A stretch of 64,000 nt of DNA from Strongylocentrotus droebachiensis (lineage: Eukaryota > Echinodermata > Echinoidea > Camarodonta > Strongylocentrotidae), in NCBI GenBank assembly GCA_035222895.1, contig JAVYIG010000063.1:807001-871000 (forward strand), given 5' to 3'. The position numbers and the translations under genes are program-made. Shown here piece after piece: positions 1 through 12,900 of this stretch. Within the stretch, counting starts at the first letter, position 1. Each line of letters starts with the position of its first letter. Under the pieces are notes generated by a model. That model had not been told where the DNA came from and made no database searches. It worked only from the letters and a program-made list of their open reading frames with translations.

Positions 1-3000
1 TTAATGATAATAATAATACTAATAATAACATTAACATGTGTATGATATGCATATATGTAGTGGCTGAAAATATTCTTGCTTAACGAGTGCATACCTCGGA
101 TCCAAGACTTAGCGTGAAGTATTTGATTTATAATATAGAAAAGGGACCAATTTCATTGTTTTTAAATTGTATTTAATTTTTTTAGATTAAAAAAATTGCG
201 TAAATGACCAACCAAATTTAATTCTGATGCTGTTCGACAAAATGACATTAACTCGAATGCGAATTATAATTAAGATAGAGATCTAAAGAACCTTCAGATC
301 AATAAATCCTTCGGAAACCTTCAAAAACTTCTAAAGCGTTCAAACGTACACGGGGGGTCCCGAGTGTGAAAATTTATACGCTGTTAGAAATAGCTGTGTT
401 GGTGTTTGGTACTCAAATTGTCTATGAAGTAAAAGAATAGTAGCATAATTATTGTTTTCCTTGTCATCGTCGTTTTCATATAACCGTCTTCATCATTTAC
501 CTGATGACGAAAAATTCCTTGAAAGATGCAGTGTAACAAAATATAGTACTAGCACAATGTACCACAACGATACAAATAAACCTCCTTTATATTCAAATAG
601 TTGTTGGATTTCGTGTTATTTGTTGTGAGATTTGACATACCGTAAGTTACTTCGTTTTTTGATCCGTATTAAATTATTCGACGATACTTCAAGAATTTGT
701 TTCTTTTCATAATTGCTTTAATTCTACTCAACTTGTTTTTTCGGTCCACCTGTCTCACATTCTCTTTTGGATATTGGTCGTCGAGTAATGATACCTCATA
801 CTTTATATCTAAATCACCCTCTCTCGGTTCACCCATTTTTATCATCCTGTCTTTTTTATTTAGCCCATTTACATTTAACCCTATATCTATTTGTGTACAT
901 TATACTGTTACTAACTTGAACACTAACCTTTCTCTCACTTCCGCCTGAAAGTTGAGGCTTAATTTTGGTTCATAAAGATATACATGAACAGTTCCTTTCC
1001 TTTTTCGTCTAGAGTGGAATACACATGAGCATATAATTATGTTAATTATAACATTGAACTTTAGGAAATGACTAGATATTATTTCTTTGTCACATACAAG
1101 AAGTAGTATCGTGACAGTCTTGATCTACATTGGGACACCTCGCTACATAACATGAATAATTACACTTCATAATTTCTCTGACATTATTTGACTTGCGTGT
1201 ATTTAAGTTTTTGTTTTTGTTTTGTTTTGTTTTGTTTGTTTGTTTTTTGAAGGATGGAGACACTTTATATATAGAAGGATACATTATAAAGAAATTACTC
1301 TCGACAATCTTACAGCAGGGGTGGATAAAAGGCACACCGGGTATCACAGTATCATTAGGCATAAATAGTCAATTTTGACTGAATTGCCTTAAAGACCGTC
1401 ATCACTACTGGGCCAGGAGGGATTAGACCACACAGCGAGGTCACTGACAGGTGGCTATCTCATTAACTCATGCAGCTCTCAACTAACATAAGAAAAAGAG
1501 GATCATGGGACCAACAGGCACCAATTGGGGAAGTTTTCTATATAGAGGGAGCAAGTAGCTACAAGTAGGACAGTGGGGCTTTAAAACCCAATCAAACAAT
1601 AAAACAGCAAAATGACAAACAGTGGCAGAATGAAACACTGATGCTGGAGGTGAGGGGGAGAAGAGAGCTATACAAACAGCTGGGGAAATATTGTGAGCTA
1701 TCAGTAGTCGAAGCTTGCCTGGGGTAGCCAAACAGATTTGCATGAATGAGAAGTTCAAATTTTAAAAAAATATGTCTCCTAATTATTGTGCATTTGAGGT
1801 TGACATTTGTTAACGATAAGCTAAGTGTCTCTATCAAATAACACCCTATAACTGTGCATCATGGCTACTCATACTAATTGAGTACATAATATATTTGCTT
1901 TCATGCAGGGCCAGGGGCACAAAGTCCATCAGAACCGAACATCGTGCTTCCGCCTTTCTTAATCAAAGTTCCGAAGCCAGGATATATATTATAGTCAAAA
2001 AATGATATTTCAGCAATCATTGTGTTTGCACTAGCGTTATAAAAGTTTCAATGAAAATGTAATGCACAGTAGTCAAAAGTCCCTGTTTTCACGAAGTGAC
2101 GGTAGTGAGGAAAATCGTCACGCAAAGTGAATGCAATTTTTTTTCACTACCGTCACTTCGTGAAAACAGCGACCGACCCATGTGGACGTACTTCTATTAT
2201 GTTTGAATGGTGGTGGATTCAATTGTTAGATTCGGGTGTTATTTATTGACAGTCTGCGAACCGTTACATGGACAATAGGTCCTCTACAAAAATTGGACTT
2301 TTGGCCTGTGTGCACAAGATCCAGCAGACTATACACGTAAACAAACTCTGTTCCTTTCTACATCTGCCTTACAACGCTCAGAGCTCATGAGTAAACTAGG
2401 CACACTACGTTAGAAAACTACTAGTATACTTTTATTAATGAGGTAGAGTCCAGGGGAAAGGAGGTGATCGTCTTATCAGTTAAAGGTAGGTTGAATTGAC
2501 TGTCTCATGTTATTTCATGACTTGTGTTTCTAGCTTTCAACATAAATTGGCCATCACAATTAACTATATTTTGCTCAAGCGTTGTCGTAGTTTAAAAGTG
2601 ATGGGCCATAATTGATAAAAATATAAATGGAGTCCAAATGACAGTCCTTAATGTTTCAGACGGGCGTTTGTATTTTGACCCATATCTCAAAATTAATTGC
2701 TGCTTATTTCATATTCCGAGACATATTAATGTTAAATATGAACATTGGTCATGCTGGCACCGGTGAGTCTAGTCAGGTTTAGTGTGCATATGGGTCTACT
2801 CCATAAAGTAGATTGACCATGTAGATATGCTATAGTGCATTTTGATGATATAGGCATTAATTAAGCCAAGTAACATGATATTCTAACACGTGCATAGTTA
2901 ATTTACATTACTTGATTATTAATATAGAGACATATACATTTACTGTTGTGTATACCAAGGTTTTGGCACCAAGACTAGCGAACGGTTATGGAATTCATAC

Positions 3001-3653
3001 ATTTCAGGATGTATCAATACAGGGGTGTTTTGGTATATTTTTAGTTGGGCAAGTGAATTGAAAATAACCCGGCAGGGGTATATACAAACTCTGTTTTCAA
3101 TTATCCTCATACTTTAAAGGGTTAATACTTTAAACTTGCAATCGCCTGTTTATAGTTTGAAGATATATCTGCGGGTTTTAGCAATTACTTTCTTTGACAT
3201 GCCTAATATACTACAAGGACATATCAAGAAAGAAAGTATAATATAGGGGTGAGAGATCATTTACTCACTGCTATATCAAAATCTCAACATATTATGTCAA
3301 TGACACTAATATAATTATGTAGATCAGACTGCTCTGCAATTTTCGAGAAACTGTCTACTAAAATTATCCTAAAATACCACAGAAATGCAACCTCAGAGAC
3401 ATTAAATATAAAGAGCCCTTTAAATTTTTGATCGTACCCGTTCTCATATTTGAATTTGAATTGATCTTTCAGAATCAGACGACCCATGCATGTATCTTCT
3501 TATTGATATCTCCCCGTGGCCTTCAGCTTCAACCCCTACAAACAGAGGTGACAAACAATATCTTGGCAGGAATTGAAACCGTAGAGACATATCTCTAGAT
3601 ACAACCTCCGTATATAATCATCTCATCTATGTTCCGATGGTCATTATTTAGTC
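1..3653. other. AT-rich DNA with no recognised gene
   Basis: No open frame here resembles a family I know. Short frames are AT-rich and lack convincing splice signals. The only clear structure is the perfect inverted repeat at 2083-2169. Polypyrimidine and T-rich runs (for example around 1205-1250) are low-complexity sequence. Confidence 0.5.
2083..2169. repeat. Perfect 26-bp inverted repeat (hairpin)
   Basis: Positions 2083-2108 are the exact reverse complement of 2144-2169, separated by a 35-base loop. The arm begins CTGTTTTCACGAAGTGACGG. It could be the core of a small fold-back transposon. No target-site duplication was identified. Confidence 0.85.
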
Positions 3654-4112
3654 ATGTTTCGTGACGTCAACAATCGCTTAGTCAATCTGGTTCGGAGGTT
3701 ACGAGGGGACGATCAGGAGGCGATTAACTCCGAGAATCCTGTACAGATTCAGAGCGACCAGACAAGTTTACTTGTAGAGAATGACATCTATGTCATAAAG
3801 AAAACACAAAGAACAGATCAGAAGAGTCTAAGAACAGACCAAGGAATCAATGAAAAGACGAGGAAGCAAATCAACAAACGAAAAGAAAATGATTTTTCTA
3901 GACATAAAAGTGCCGACGGTGTAAAGAACAGGGAGAATAACGCAAATACGATCTTAGAAAGCCGAGGTACGAACGATGATGTCGACGATTATGGGGTACC
4001 CGGTGGCCCACTGGATGAAATATTCCCGGCAAGGACTTGTGTTGCATCGTCTAATCGGTCCCAAGGGTCAGGGTCGTCCGAGCTAAGGGTCTTTGATTGG
4101 TTTAACTTCTGA
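3654..4112 (+). CDS. Unrecognised 152-codon open frame, possibly a terminal exon
   Basis: An ATG-started frame of 152 codons that is richer in GC than its surroundings. The predicted protein is hydrophilic and probably disordered. It has a basic middle section (repeated RTDQ, KKT, KRKEN motifs) and ends in an aromatic FDWFNF. It has no signal peptide or membrane segment. A plausible splice acceptor (ATTATTTAG) lies just before the ATG and would enter the same frame, so this could be the last exon of a gene starting upstream. I recognise no domain. No polyadenylation signal was found close downstream. It may also be a chance frame. Confidence 0.25.
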   Translation: MFRDVNNRLVNLVRRLRGDDQEAINSENPVQIQSDQTSLLVENDIYVIKKTQRTDQKSLRTDQGINEKTRKQINKRKENDFSRHKSADGVKNRENNANTILESRGTNDDVDDYGVPGGPLDEIFPARTCVASSNRSQGSGSSELRVFDWFNF

Positions 4113-6959
4113 CAGGGGTTCTCTTACATCTTCTTAGAATATAAGAAGCGAGGAAAAATATATCCCTTTTTTCAAATGCGACGATTTTATTATTAAAAAA
4201 TGCGCAGGAATCGGTCATCATAGCGATAAACAAAAACAGATATAACGTCTGATAAGAACCAGAAGAATGTTAACTAATTTGATTTAGCATATAATTAACA
4301 CCCTAGCTTCTGCCTCTTAGCAGACGATGCATGTAACTCATATCGGAGTGTAGGCTGTGTCGAAATCGAAAGAACATTCACATTCTAAGGCAGGAAGTTA
4401 GGGAAGTTATAAAGATCCAGTTATATTCAAATTATGGATCCTGTCAGTAAATGACTTCCTTTACGACGGATGCCGTAACAAGTATATTAGAGGTTGGATC
4501 TTTCAGCAACAAAGAATGGCAGTTTCCATTATAAATCAGATTACCGTTACAAATGTGTAACAAATTACAAAAGTTACAAATGGGTAGTATACCTTCAAAT
4601 ATTTATAAAAATAAAAGTGAGCAGCACGCACCTACTATAAATGCCCTTCTGGAAATATACATTTGACTCAAAAGATGTAATTTTGTTGGCAAATGATTGA
4701 TTATTTGAGGGTATGCATTTCTAGAAAGGTTTTGGCAGAAAGAAAAGACATTGGGTATAATAAATCAGCCAACATTATTACCAACTTTATCGACACAAAG
4801 TGGCATATCCAGCATAAGATTGACACATCTCTAAATGTTTTTGTCTTCTTATTTTTTGGTAAATTATTTTTTGATCGCAAATAAGCTTGCTCAGCATCTT
4901 AAATATAAATTAGAAATTGAGAGATGTAATTTGTATGCATCTTATATTTTCTACATAAATATTGACCTTGATGGGCAGGAGGGAGTAGTAGTTGAGCAAT
5001 ACATTAGCTTTCGTTTTTTTCACATATTGGCTTTAAAACTATTCTGAAACGAATCTGTGTCGCCTAAAGCAATGTATATGGATCATTTGTTAATCATTGT
5101 GTTATAGAAGGAACTCATAAGTGGCACTTTATTCTTTATCTCTAAAAATGTTAAATAGTAGTGGTAGTAGCAACAGCGCCAGCTACGACATAAGTTTGAA
5201 GAAGCTTGAAGAACAGAAAGTGTAAATTTACCAAATTTTTCTACTCATAGAGAAGAAACAACTAATTTTCAAGAGACATCACCAGTCAAATGAACCTCTT
5301 CAGTGTTTGGATCATTTCAAACGCAGTAAATCTATGTTGAAGATATGTTACTTTTAAAAAGATAGCCTAAATAAAAAATCTATGTTAAAGATTTGTTACT
5401 TAGCGGTATACAAAGATAGCCTAAACAGAAATCTATGTGGAAGATTTGTTACTTTTACCAAAAAAGCCTAAATAGAAGGAAAAAAAATGAATCATGATTT
5501 GAATACATGCTTTCAAATCAAACTGAACGAAATAAAGCATGGAAAGGTAATTATCATAACTTGATATGCTTCATTTACAAATAATCAGACATTGTGTTCT
5601 ACAGCTGGAAATTTATGCTCTTAAGAATGAGAAAGAGAAAGTACTATTTTGTCACATACACTTTCATTGTATGTATGCAATAAAGTTGTTGATTTCATGA
5701 AAGTTATCTTTTGCCACATGTGTTTTCAATCTTCAAAATAATTTGTTTACAGGAAATAATGTATGCATTCTAGGATATTTTACCATCACGAAAATGTATC
5801 TTTTAAGAATTATTCTATATGGAATTGAAACTGTATTACATTGGAGTAAAAAGAAAATATATCTTAGTCAAATTAATGCCAACTTAGGATATTTTTTTTC
5901 CAGATAAACTTATACCTGTGACATAAACTGTACCCCAAAATACAAGAATAGAGCAAGGCTGTGTCATCCAATGTTGGCCCCCCATACAAAAGGAAGGAAA
6001 ACTTACAAATGAAACAATCAAACAACAAGCATTGTTTTTCCACCTAAAAAGTAGGCTTGGGCTTTTATAATTTTAATATACATGTGTATCAACGATCTTG
6101 ACATGTAAGAAACATTATAATGTTATGATTTATCATATAGCCATTCTACAAATGTGGAGAGTACAACTGGTCATTCCCAGTTCTTAAACATTGCATGACA
6201 CCATCGCACATCAAGTTTCCATCTACACCAAGACAATTTGTGCATATATATGTCAGTTCATATACATAATATATATACATAAAAGGTACACTGTATGCCT
6301 TGGTTTTGAGATATTTATTTTGATGGACAAGTATGATATTGATCACCCTTTATTCAAATACTGGGTAATCCATATGCAAGGTGTGAGGATTATCAAATGC
6401 ATAAACATACGTGATACAGTAAATCTGAATCACTTTTTGCAATTATGAATATAAGTGATAAAGTGAACCTGAAATACATTTCATCACACAACTTATCAAT
6501 GGAAATATGAGATTACATTTCTGTCAATCCAAAGAAAACGTACAACCAAATGCTGTATTAACAACCTCTGTTGATAAACCACCTGTGCAAAGCCTTCAGT
6601 GTCCACTTGGTCAGTACCTCAATGATTAGTTTTTACACAAATTATCAGGACTCTGCATGACTCATTTATACCTATCAGCAAACTATTACATTCCTTTTCT
6701 CTTCCTTTTCTTAATCTTACTTCCAGTAGTCACACTCTGTGCAAGGATTGAACAAATACAAACATCTCGTAAACATGATACATCTGATATAATTAAGTAA
6801 TTAGAGAAGAAATGTCTACATGATCAATTGAGCCCATAGTAGACATTTTCAGAGGTCACTTTCCAAATATTCTCTGGTGATCCTTTTATATTGGTTTGAC
6901 TGTATTGCCATTTATCTTTAATAGATTAAATATAAAATATTGGATCGTAGAAGATATTC
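4113..6959. other. Intergenic AT-rich DNA downstream of MRPS10
   Basis: No recognisable coding sequence. It contains the three-unit repeat at 5328-5478. A short frame at about 5149-5225 ends in a lysine/glutamate-rich stretch but is too short to call. Confidence 0.45.
5328..5478 (+). repeat. Three diverged ~50-bp tandem units
   Basis: Three successive copies of a unit of about 50 bases share the cores AAATCTATGTTGAAGAT, TTGTTACTT and AGCCTAAA. They start near 5328, 5377 and 5429. Divergence between units indicates an old local duplication. Confidence 0.75.
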
Positions 6960-6965
6960 TTTATT
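6960..6965 (-). promoter_or_regulatory. Candidate MRPS10 polyadenylation signal
   Basis: AATAAA on the minus strand, about 300 bases past the MRPS10 stop codon. It is the first canonical hexamer I found downstream of the stop. Position and strand fit, but cleavage is not proven. Confidence 0.5.
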
Positions 6966-7266
6966 ATATAATGACATTAAATAAAAAGACACTCCTGAAC
7001 CATTTGAATGTGTTTCACAAGAGGTGAACATCTGATGTCTGTTTCAATAAGCTTCTAACCTCAGTATTACTGAATAATGCACTTTTGTGCATGCTCGTAC
7101 CATGAATGTGAAATGCAGAACAATCCAATAATACAGGTACAGACGTTTGTACTCGTCCAGCATCATAACATATCTCCAAGTTAAACACATAGGACAGATA
7201 TGCCACGGTTCTGCAACAATATGAGAATTTCAAAATATATAATTCACAGTTTTGAGATGTGGAGTA

Positions 7267-9953
7267 TCATTTTATAAAGTCTTGTGCTTCATCCTCTGAC
7301 TCTGATGAGGAAGAGGAGGACGATGATGATGAAATATCAAGATCTTCTTCTGATAACTGTTCTGGAGGAGACTGCAGATGAACAGGTAACCTCTCAAGAG
7401 AACACTGGAGGATTAAAGAAGAAACAAATGATGATCATAATAAAGGCTTGTTCAAAGTGGACATAAATCAGAGTATAATGCCACAGTTTACAGCATTTTT
7501 TTTTTTTTTTTTTTTAAACTCTGCTTCACATCTTATAACGCTCAGATAAGTGAGTGTGCATAGTAATTTAAAAGCACCCAGCTACTTTTTCATCCAAACT
7601 TACGATTCATTTCAATAGAACACAAAAAAAGAAACAAAACATTTGACATTAGATTGCTACTTCAACGTGGAACTGGTCAAATACAAAATGAAGTTATACA
7701 AATGATATCAATTTTCATTATCATTCCATTTTAATACATAGAGGACTAACATGTGGGATCATACAGAATTACTGTGGATTTGCCTCGTACAGTATTATTT
7801 CCAAATTTAATTTTTCAGGTATGACTACTATTTGCAAGTAATCATTTCTGACAATGTTGAATGTTGTGTTTTTACCTTCTTAACTTGCATTGCAACACCT
7901 TCAGGTAGATTTCTCTGGATGTACTCTAAGAACACACTAGCTGTAGATCCTGTTAAATGCTTCAGCTGAGGAGGAATAAGATGGAGGAACAAAATTATAT
8001 TGCCAAGTTAATCAAAGAGCAGATAACAGCAACAACAACAACACAAAAAACAAACAAACAATCAATACAAAAATTGCCTACTTTCTCCATTTTTTATTTC
8101 TTTTTGTATTACATCTACTTTTTCATCACCTTCTTTTTAATCTTATTCAAAGCTGAAGTTAAGGTTTATGTCAAATTCCATTTAAAAGCAGTACATACAC
8201 TTAGTTACATATAGAACAAAAATGTCATGGTACAGATATGAGAATAGAAAATGTAGGATTATTGTCTGATTCTCTCTCAGGTTCTGCCAGGTGTGGTAGC
8301 AAAGAACAGTACTGTTTGTTGTCATCACATTTGACAGAATCAGCAAATTGAGAAGGAAGATGCATGAGAGAAAAGAAATGGAGATTTATTATCTGTATAC
8401 TCACTCTAATGATTCTGTAGTATGTCCTCATCTCATACTGTACTCTGTGTTTCTTGTATACATGCCTTGACTTTAACAGGGTCAACCTCTTGATGTTTCT
8501 GAATGGCTTGGCTCTAATAAAAGAGAAATAAATTGAGTGATACCTTTGTCATTCAGTGAAAGACTTTTAAATCAAAGCACTATGTAGCACTATTAAGATC
8601 CCTTGATATATTTTCTTTCCCAGAAACACACATACACAAAAAGCTAAAAATGGTTAATAGGTTTGCATTGAAACCAGAAAAGTAGATTTGTTCTCTATTT
8701 TGCTTTACTCCGTAACCCTGTTACCCGTATCTGTGACTCCACGACCATCTCTGCCCATATGACTTACATATACATATTCACATATATACACACACCACTA
8801 TGAATAAGACAGAAAAAAAAAGGTTTAAAGAAAGGGGTACAATCACGTGACAATTTACTAGTTGCTATATATATGATATTGTTAGTTTAAATGAGCACGG
8901 TCTCTATAGCCAGATGCAGGAGAGACACACATTTGATGTTAAATGAACTCACTTTCTCATGATATAAAAAAACCATAAAGAAACAAATAAAAAACTATAA
9001 CACTTCCACATTTAGGTATTTTTGTGGAGGAACTACACATAGGAACCTGCACCTTTTAAACTTTATTGCACTTGAACTGATAAGTTAAGGAAAAGCAAAC
9101 CAATGGTCAAAAAATATATTTCTACTCACATGCTGTCAACATTGATATCCAGCTCACTAGCAGCAAGATTCACATATTTGGTGTAGCTTTCTAGAACAGC
9201 ATCTTCATGACCTTTGACCTTCAACTCTATCCATTTATACAGCTTGTCCTCCGGTTCTTCATCATTCGCCTGAATTTGAGATAGTTCAGTAGACAAAGCA
9301 TTGAATTAATATAGATAGATGAGAAGTCACTCAAGATATACAGTTAGGAAGAAAGGGGAAAGAAGAGAAAGAGAGAGAGAGAGGCAGAGAGATTGAGAGA
9401 GAGAGACATAGAGAAAACTCTAAAATTGTTGATATCTCTGAAGTAATTTGTATTAATTAAATTCAACTAACATCAAAGATCAAACATGTCATTTTACTGT
9501 GATACATTTGTCATTGTTACTTGTAAGTACATGTACATGTCCTACAGTAACTGCTTGTTTGTAGCACATGTGTAATTCAATCTTTTCGCACTAGTGTGTC
9601 TTGAGCATTTGATTTTAAGTGGATTCTGGCATCCTACAAATCTTATATATTATCTTATTAAATAACAAAATTACAAATTACAAAATTAACAGAATATAAG
9701 AAAGAGCAACGCTATTCACATTGTGAGGAAAAGACTGATTTCAATGTACACAAAAAAGGATGTTTTAAGAGAAAGAGAGAGAGAGAGAGAGAGAGATACA
9801 AAAAAAATGGAAAAAAGAGAAAGAAAATAAAAAATACCTTATTCATATCTCTATGGTAACATTTATCCTTGCTTAGTCAGCAACATTATCAACTACCGTA
9901 AATCTCCGTGTATAAGGCGCACCTGTGTATAAGGCGCACCCCTATTTTTGGGG

Positions 9954-9988
<35 letters not shown>

Positions 9989-12900
9989 GTTTTTTGTTGT
10001 TTTGTTGTTGTTATTGTTTTGTTGCCGAAAACCCACCAAATAATAGTAACAATGTCGTTGTAGAAGAATGTGTGTAAGATCATTAATGTAAATTAAAAAC
10101 AGGTCCAGACTCGTAAGGCTTCATGATACCAAGTGTCCCACACCAGCCTCATCACATCAGCTAGCAGAAGCACTGTGTTCTATGCCAAACATCAATAGTC
10201 ATGCATGATATGAATAGAATCCTCTAAATTTCTGACAATAGAGTACCTAGGATAGAACCTTGTGGTACACCATTTGTTATAGAAAAAAAAATTGAGGAAT
10301 TATTAAAAACTACATTTTGAGATCTATAGAAAGATTACTTTCAAACCAAGATGACAGACAAATTTGAGTGTTGTTGTAGTTTCCGAGTGGTGAGTCAACA
10401 CACTGATTACTGAGCTGGGAGACATTGCCAGGCATAGCCCCATAAATCGAAATCGGGAAGGGAAAAAAAAAAAAAAAAAAAAAAAAATAATCTTTTTTTT
10501 TCTGTTTCTGTGTATAAGACGCACCCCCGATTTTCAAATTTTTTCGGCGCCAAAAAAGTGCGCCTTATACACGGAGATTTACGGTAAAACATAACCTTAT
10601 GAGAGTAAAAGTGCTCCAACCTTTAAATACCAATTCACATAGTGGTTAGAAATGTTTTAAAATTTCAATGCTTTCTTATATATTCTGTTTTGCCTTGTTT
10701 AACTCACTTTTATTTACAAATGTAATTACACACTGGATATGGTTCCATACCTGTTCTTGTTGTGTAGGCTGATTTGATGTCATGTATGGGGAACTAACCA
10801 GTCTTGTACATTGTGAAACAAGTGTTGGTGTCAGTAATGGTGAGCCTGATATAGAGAGCAAGAGATATATCATACAAATATTGACAGTTTCAAATGAGGG
10901 TCAATCAAAGTCAGTTTCTAAGAAAAAACAGAGAGCTGAGTGTATCTCTACTGTTACTGTTAGACCGACTTACAACTTCCTGTCACTTTCAAATCAGTTT
11001 TGTGAAACAATGTAAGATATAGTTACTCACTTTTCAAATAACTCTTTTTCACTTTAAGATGCTAGATAGTACCTTTAGGCTCCAATGACAACTATATACA
11101 TCATAAGAAAAAAAAAATCGAAAACATGGACACTAAACATTAGGAGAATCAATCAATTTTCAAGTGTAATTCCTGAAAAAATGTGCGCATATTACATCAT
11201 AAAGTTGCTAACACTTTACTTGACATAAGTGAAAGAAAGCAATGAAATAACTAAATGTTACCTGTGGGACAATGAGATAAACAGCTTGTGTGAGAAAGTC
11301 CACTCTTAGGGAGTTGTAATCTGAAAATAAAAATAAAAATAATAAAGAATGTCAACTCAGATTTCAAAACAATGAAGTTGTATCAGTGATACAACTATGG
11401 CAATTTTTTAGAGGAAGGAAAAAGTGGTTTATAATGATTTATATACCTCACTTAAGTAATCCAGCAATCTGATTGGTCGAAATTGCATTCATAAACTTTA
11501 ACTGTTCCCGAAAATTCCCAGTAACCATGGTTAAAACAGTTCTAAAATCCCAATAACCATGGTTATTGGGAAAATAGGTCAGTCTCCATGGTTACCCCAT
11601 AGGTTTACATGTTAAAAAATGGTTTGAGCGATCGAGGATACCGTACGTGTGCGAAAAATTGGTCGGTATTTTCATACAAGACAAGACAAAAATGGGTCAA
11701 GAATCTCTCCCAAGATTTCAACTTATCAAATGGAAGACTCGCTGACAGCAAGAACAACAAAAAGGGTACGTGAAATTATCCATAAACATGTTCGTTTAGT
11801 TGCTGAAAAAGCATAGACGTATAGACTCTAGACGAAAATAGATCTAGTTGTCAGGGCAGGGTGTATGATCGCGCACCCGATGTTGTGTGTTAAAATTATT
11901 CCCATAGAGATTGTACGCAATTCAGTCTCTATGCAGTCTACGTGCATTCCGCGACCATGCAAAAAAGGTCAAGTTTTTTTTTCAATTCGAGATTCAAAGT
12001 TCAAACCTTTATAATCTGTTGTGATCCTGAAGGTGATACTCAATAAGTGAGGTGTCATATGAAAGCGCAGGTTCTTCTCCATATTCCCCACAGGGCCGGC
12101 CCACCCCCAAAATTGTAAAAATATCTTGCTTAGACTAGAATCTAGATCTAGTCTACTCTCAAAGATACACTCATAAAAAACAACCGTGCAGATAAACTAG
12201 AGAAAGGCCAAGGTGGTGTCATTAGTTGACTCTTTTGTTTTCGGCATATAAAAGTATTAATGACTGCTTTAATATTCGAGAAATAGTTGTTTTTATACGC
12301 TCTCGGGAAGGTTACAATTGGGCTATTGCCCTCGGCACGCCTCGATCAATAGCACAATTCTAACCTTCCCTTGAGCGTATAAAAACAACTATTTCTCTCA
12401 AAGCAGTCATTAATACTTTAAGATATACTGCTCTTGGACTATCAACCATTTCAATAGCATATTTTTGATGATACATGGTGAATTGAGGTCACTTTCTTCT
12501 GCAGACAGAAAACAATGAGTGAGATATATCATGCTTACCTTGATGAGTGAGATATATCATGCTTACCTTGATAACAATGAGTGAGATATATCATGCTTAC
12601 TCTAATGCTTACCTTGATAACAATGAGTGAGATATATCATGCTTACCTTGATGAGTGAGATATATCATGCTTACCTTGATAACAATGAGTGAGATATATC
12701 ATGCTTACCTTGATGAGTGAGATATATCATGCTTACCTTGATAACAATGAGTGAGATATATCATGCTTACCGTGAGATATATCATGCTTACCTTGAGATA
12801 TATCATGCTTACCTTGATGAGTGAGATATATCATGCTTACCTTGATAACAATGAGTGAGATATATCATGCTTACCTTGATAACAATGAGTGAGATACATG

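Noticed and set aside
676..900. Minus-strand frame of about 70 codons ending in a lysine/arginine-rich stretch
   Set aside because: No recognisable domain, no convincing splice sites and no start context. It could not be separated from chance.
9208..9220. DR1-like TGACCTTTGACCT in an MRPS10 exon
   Set aside because: It encodes the conserved KVKGH block, so protein constraint explains it. It is a coincidence with the motif in the transposons.
10310..10619. Several minus-strand frames with long phenylalanine runs
   Set aside because: They are translations of the poly-A tract inside the transposon at 9896-10584.
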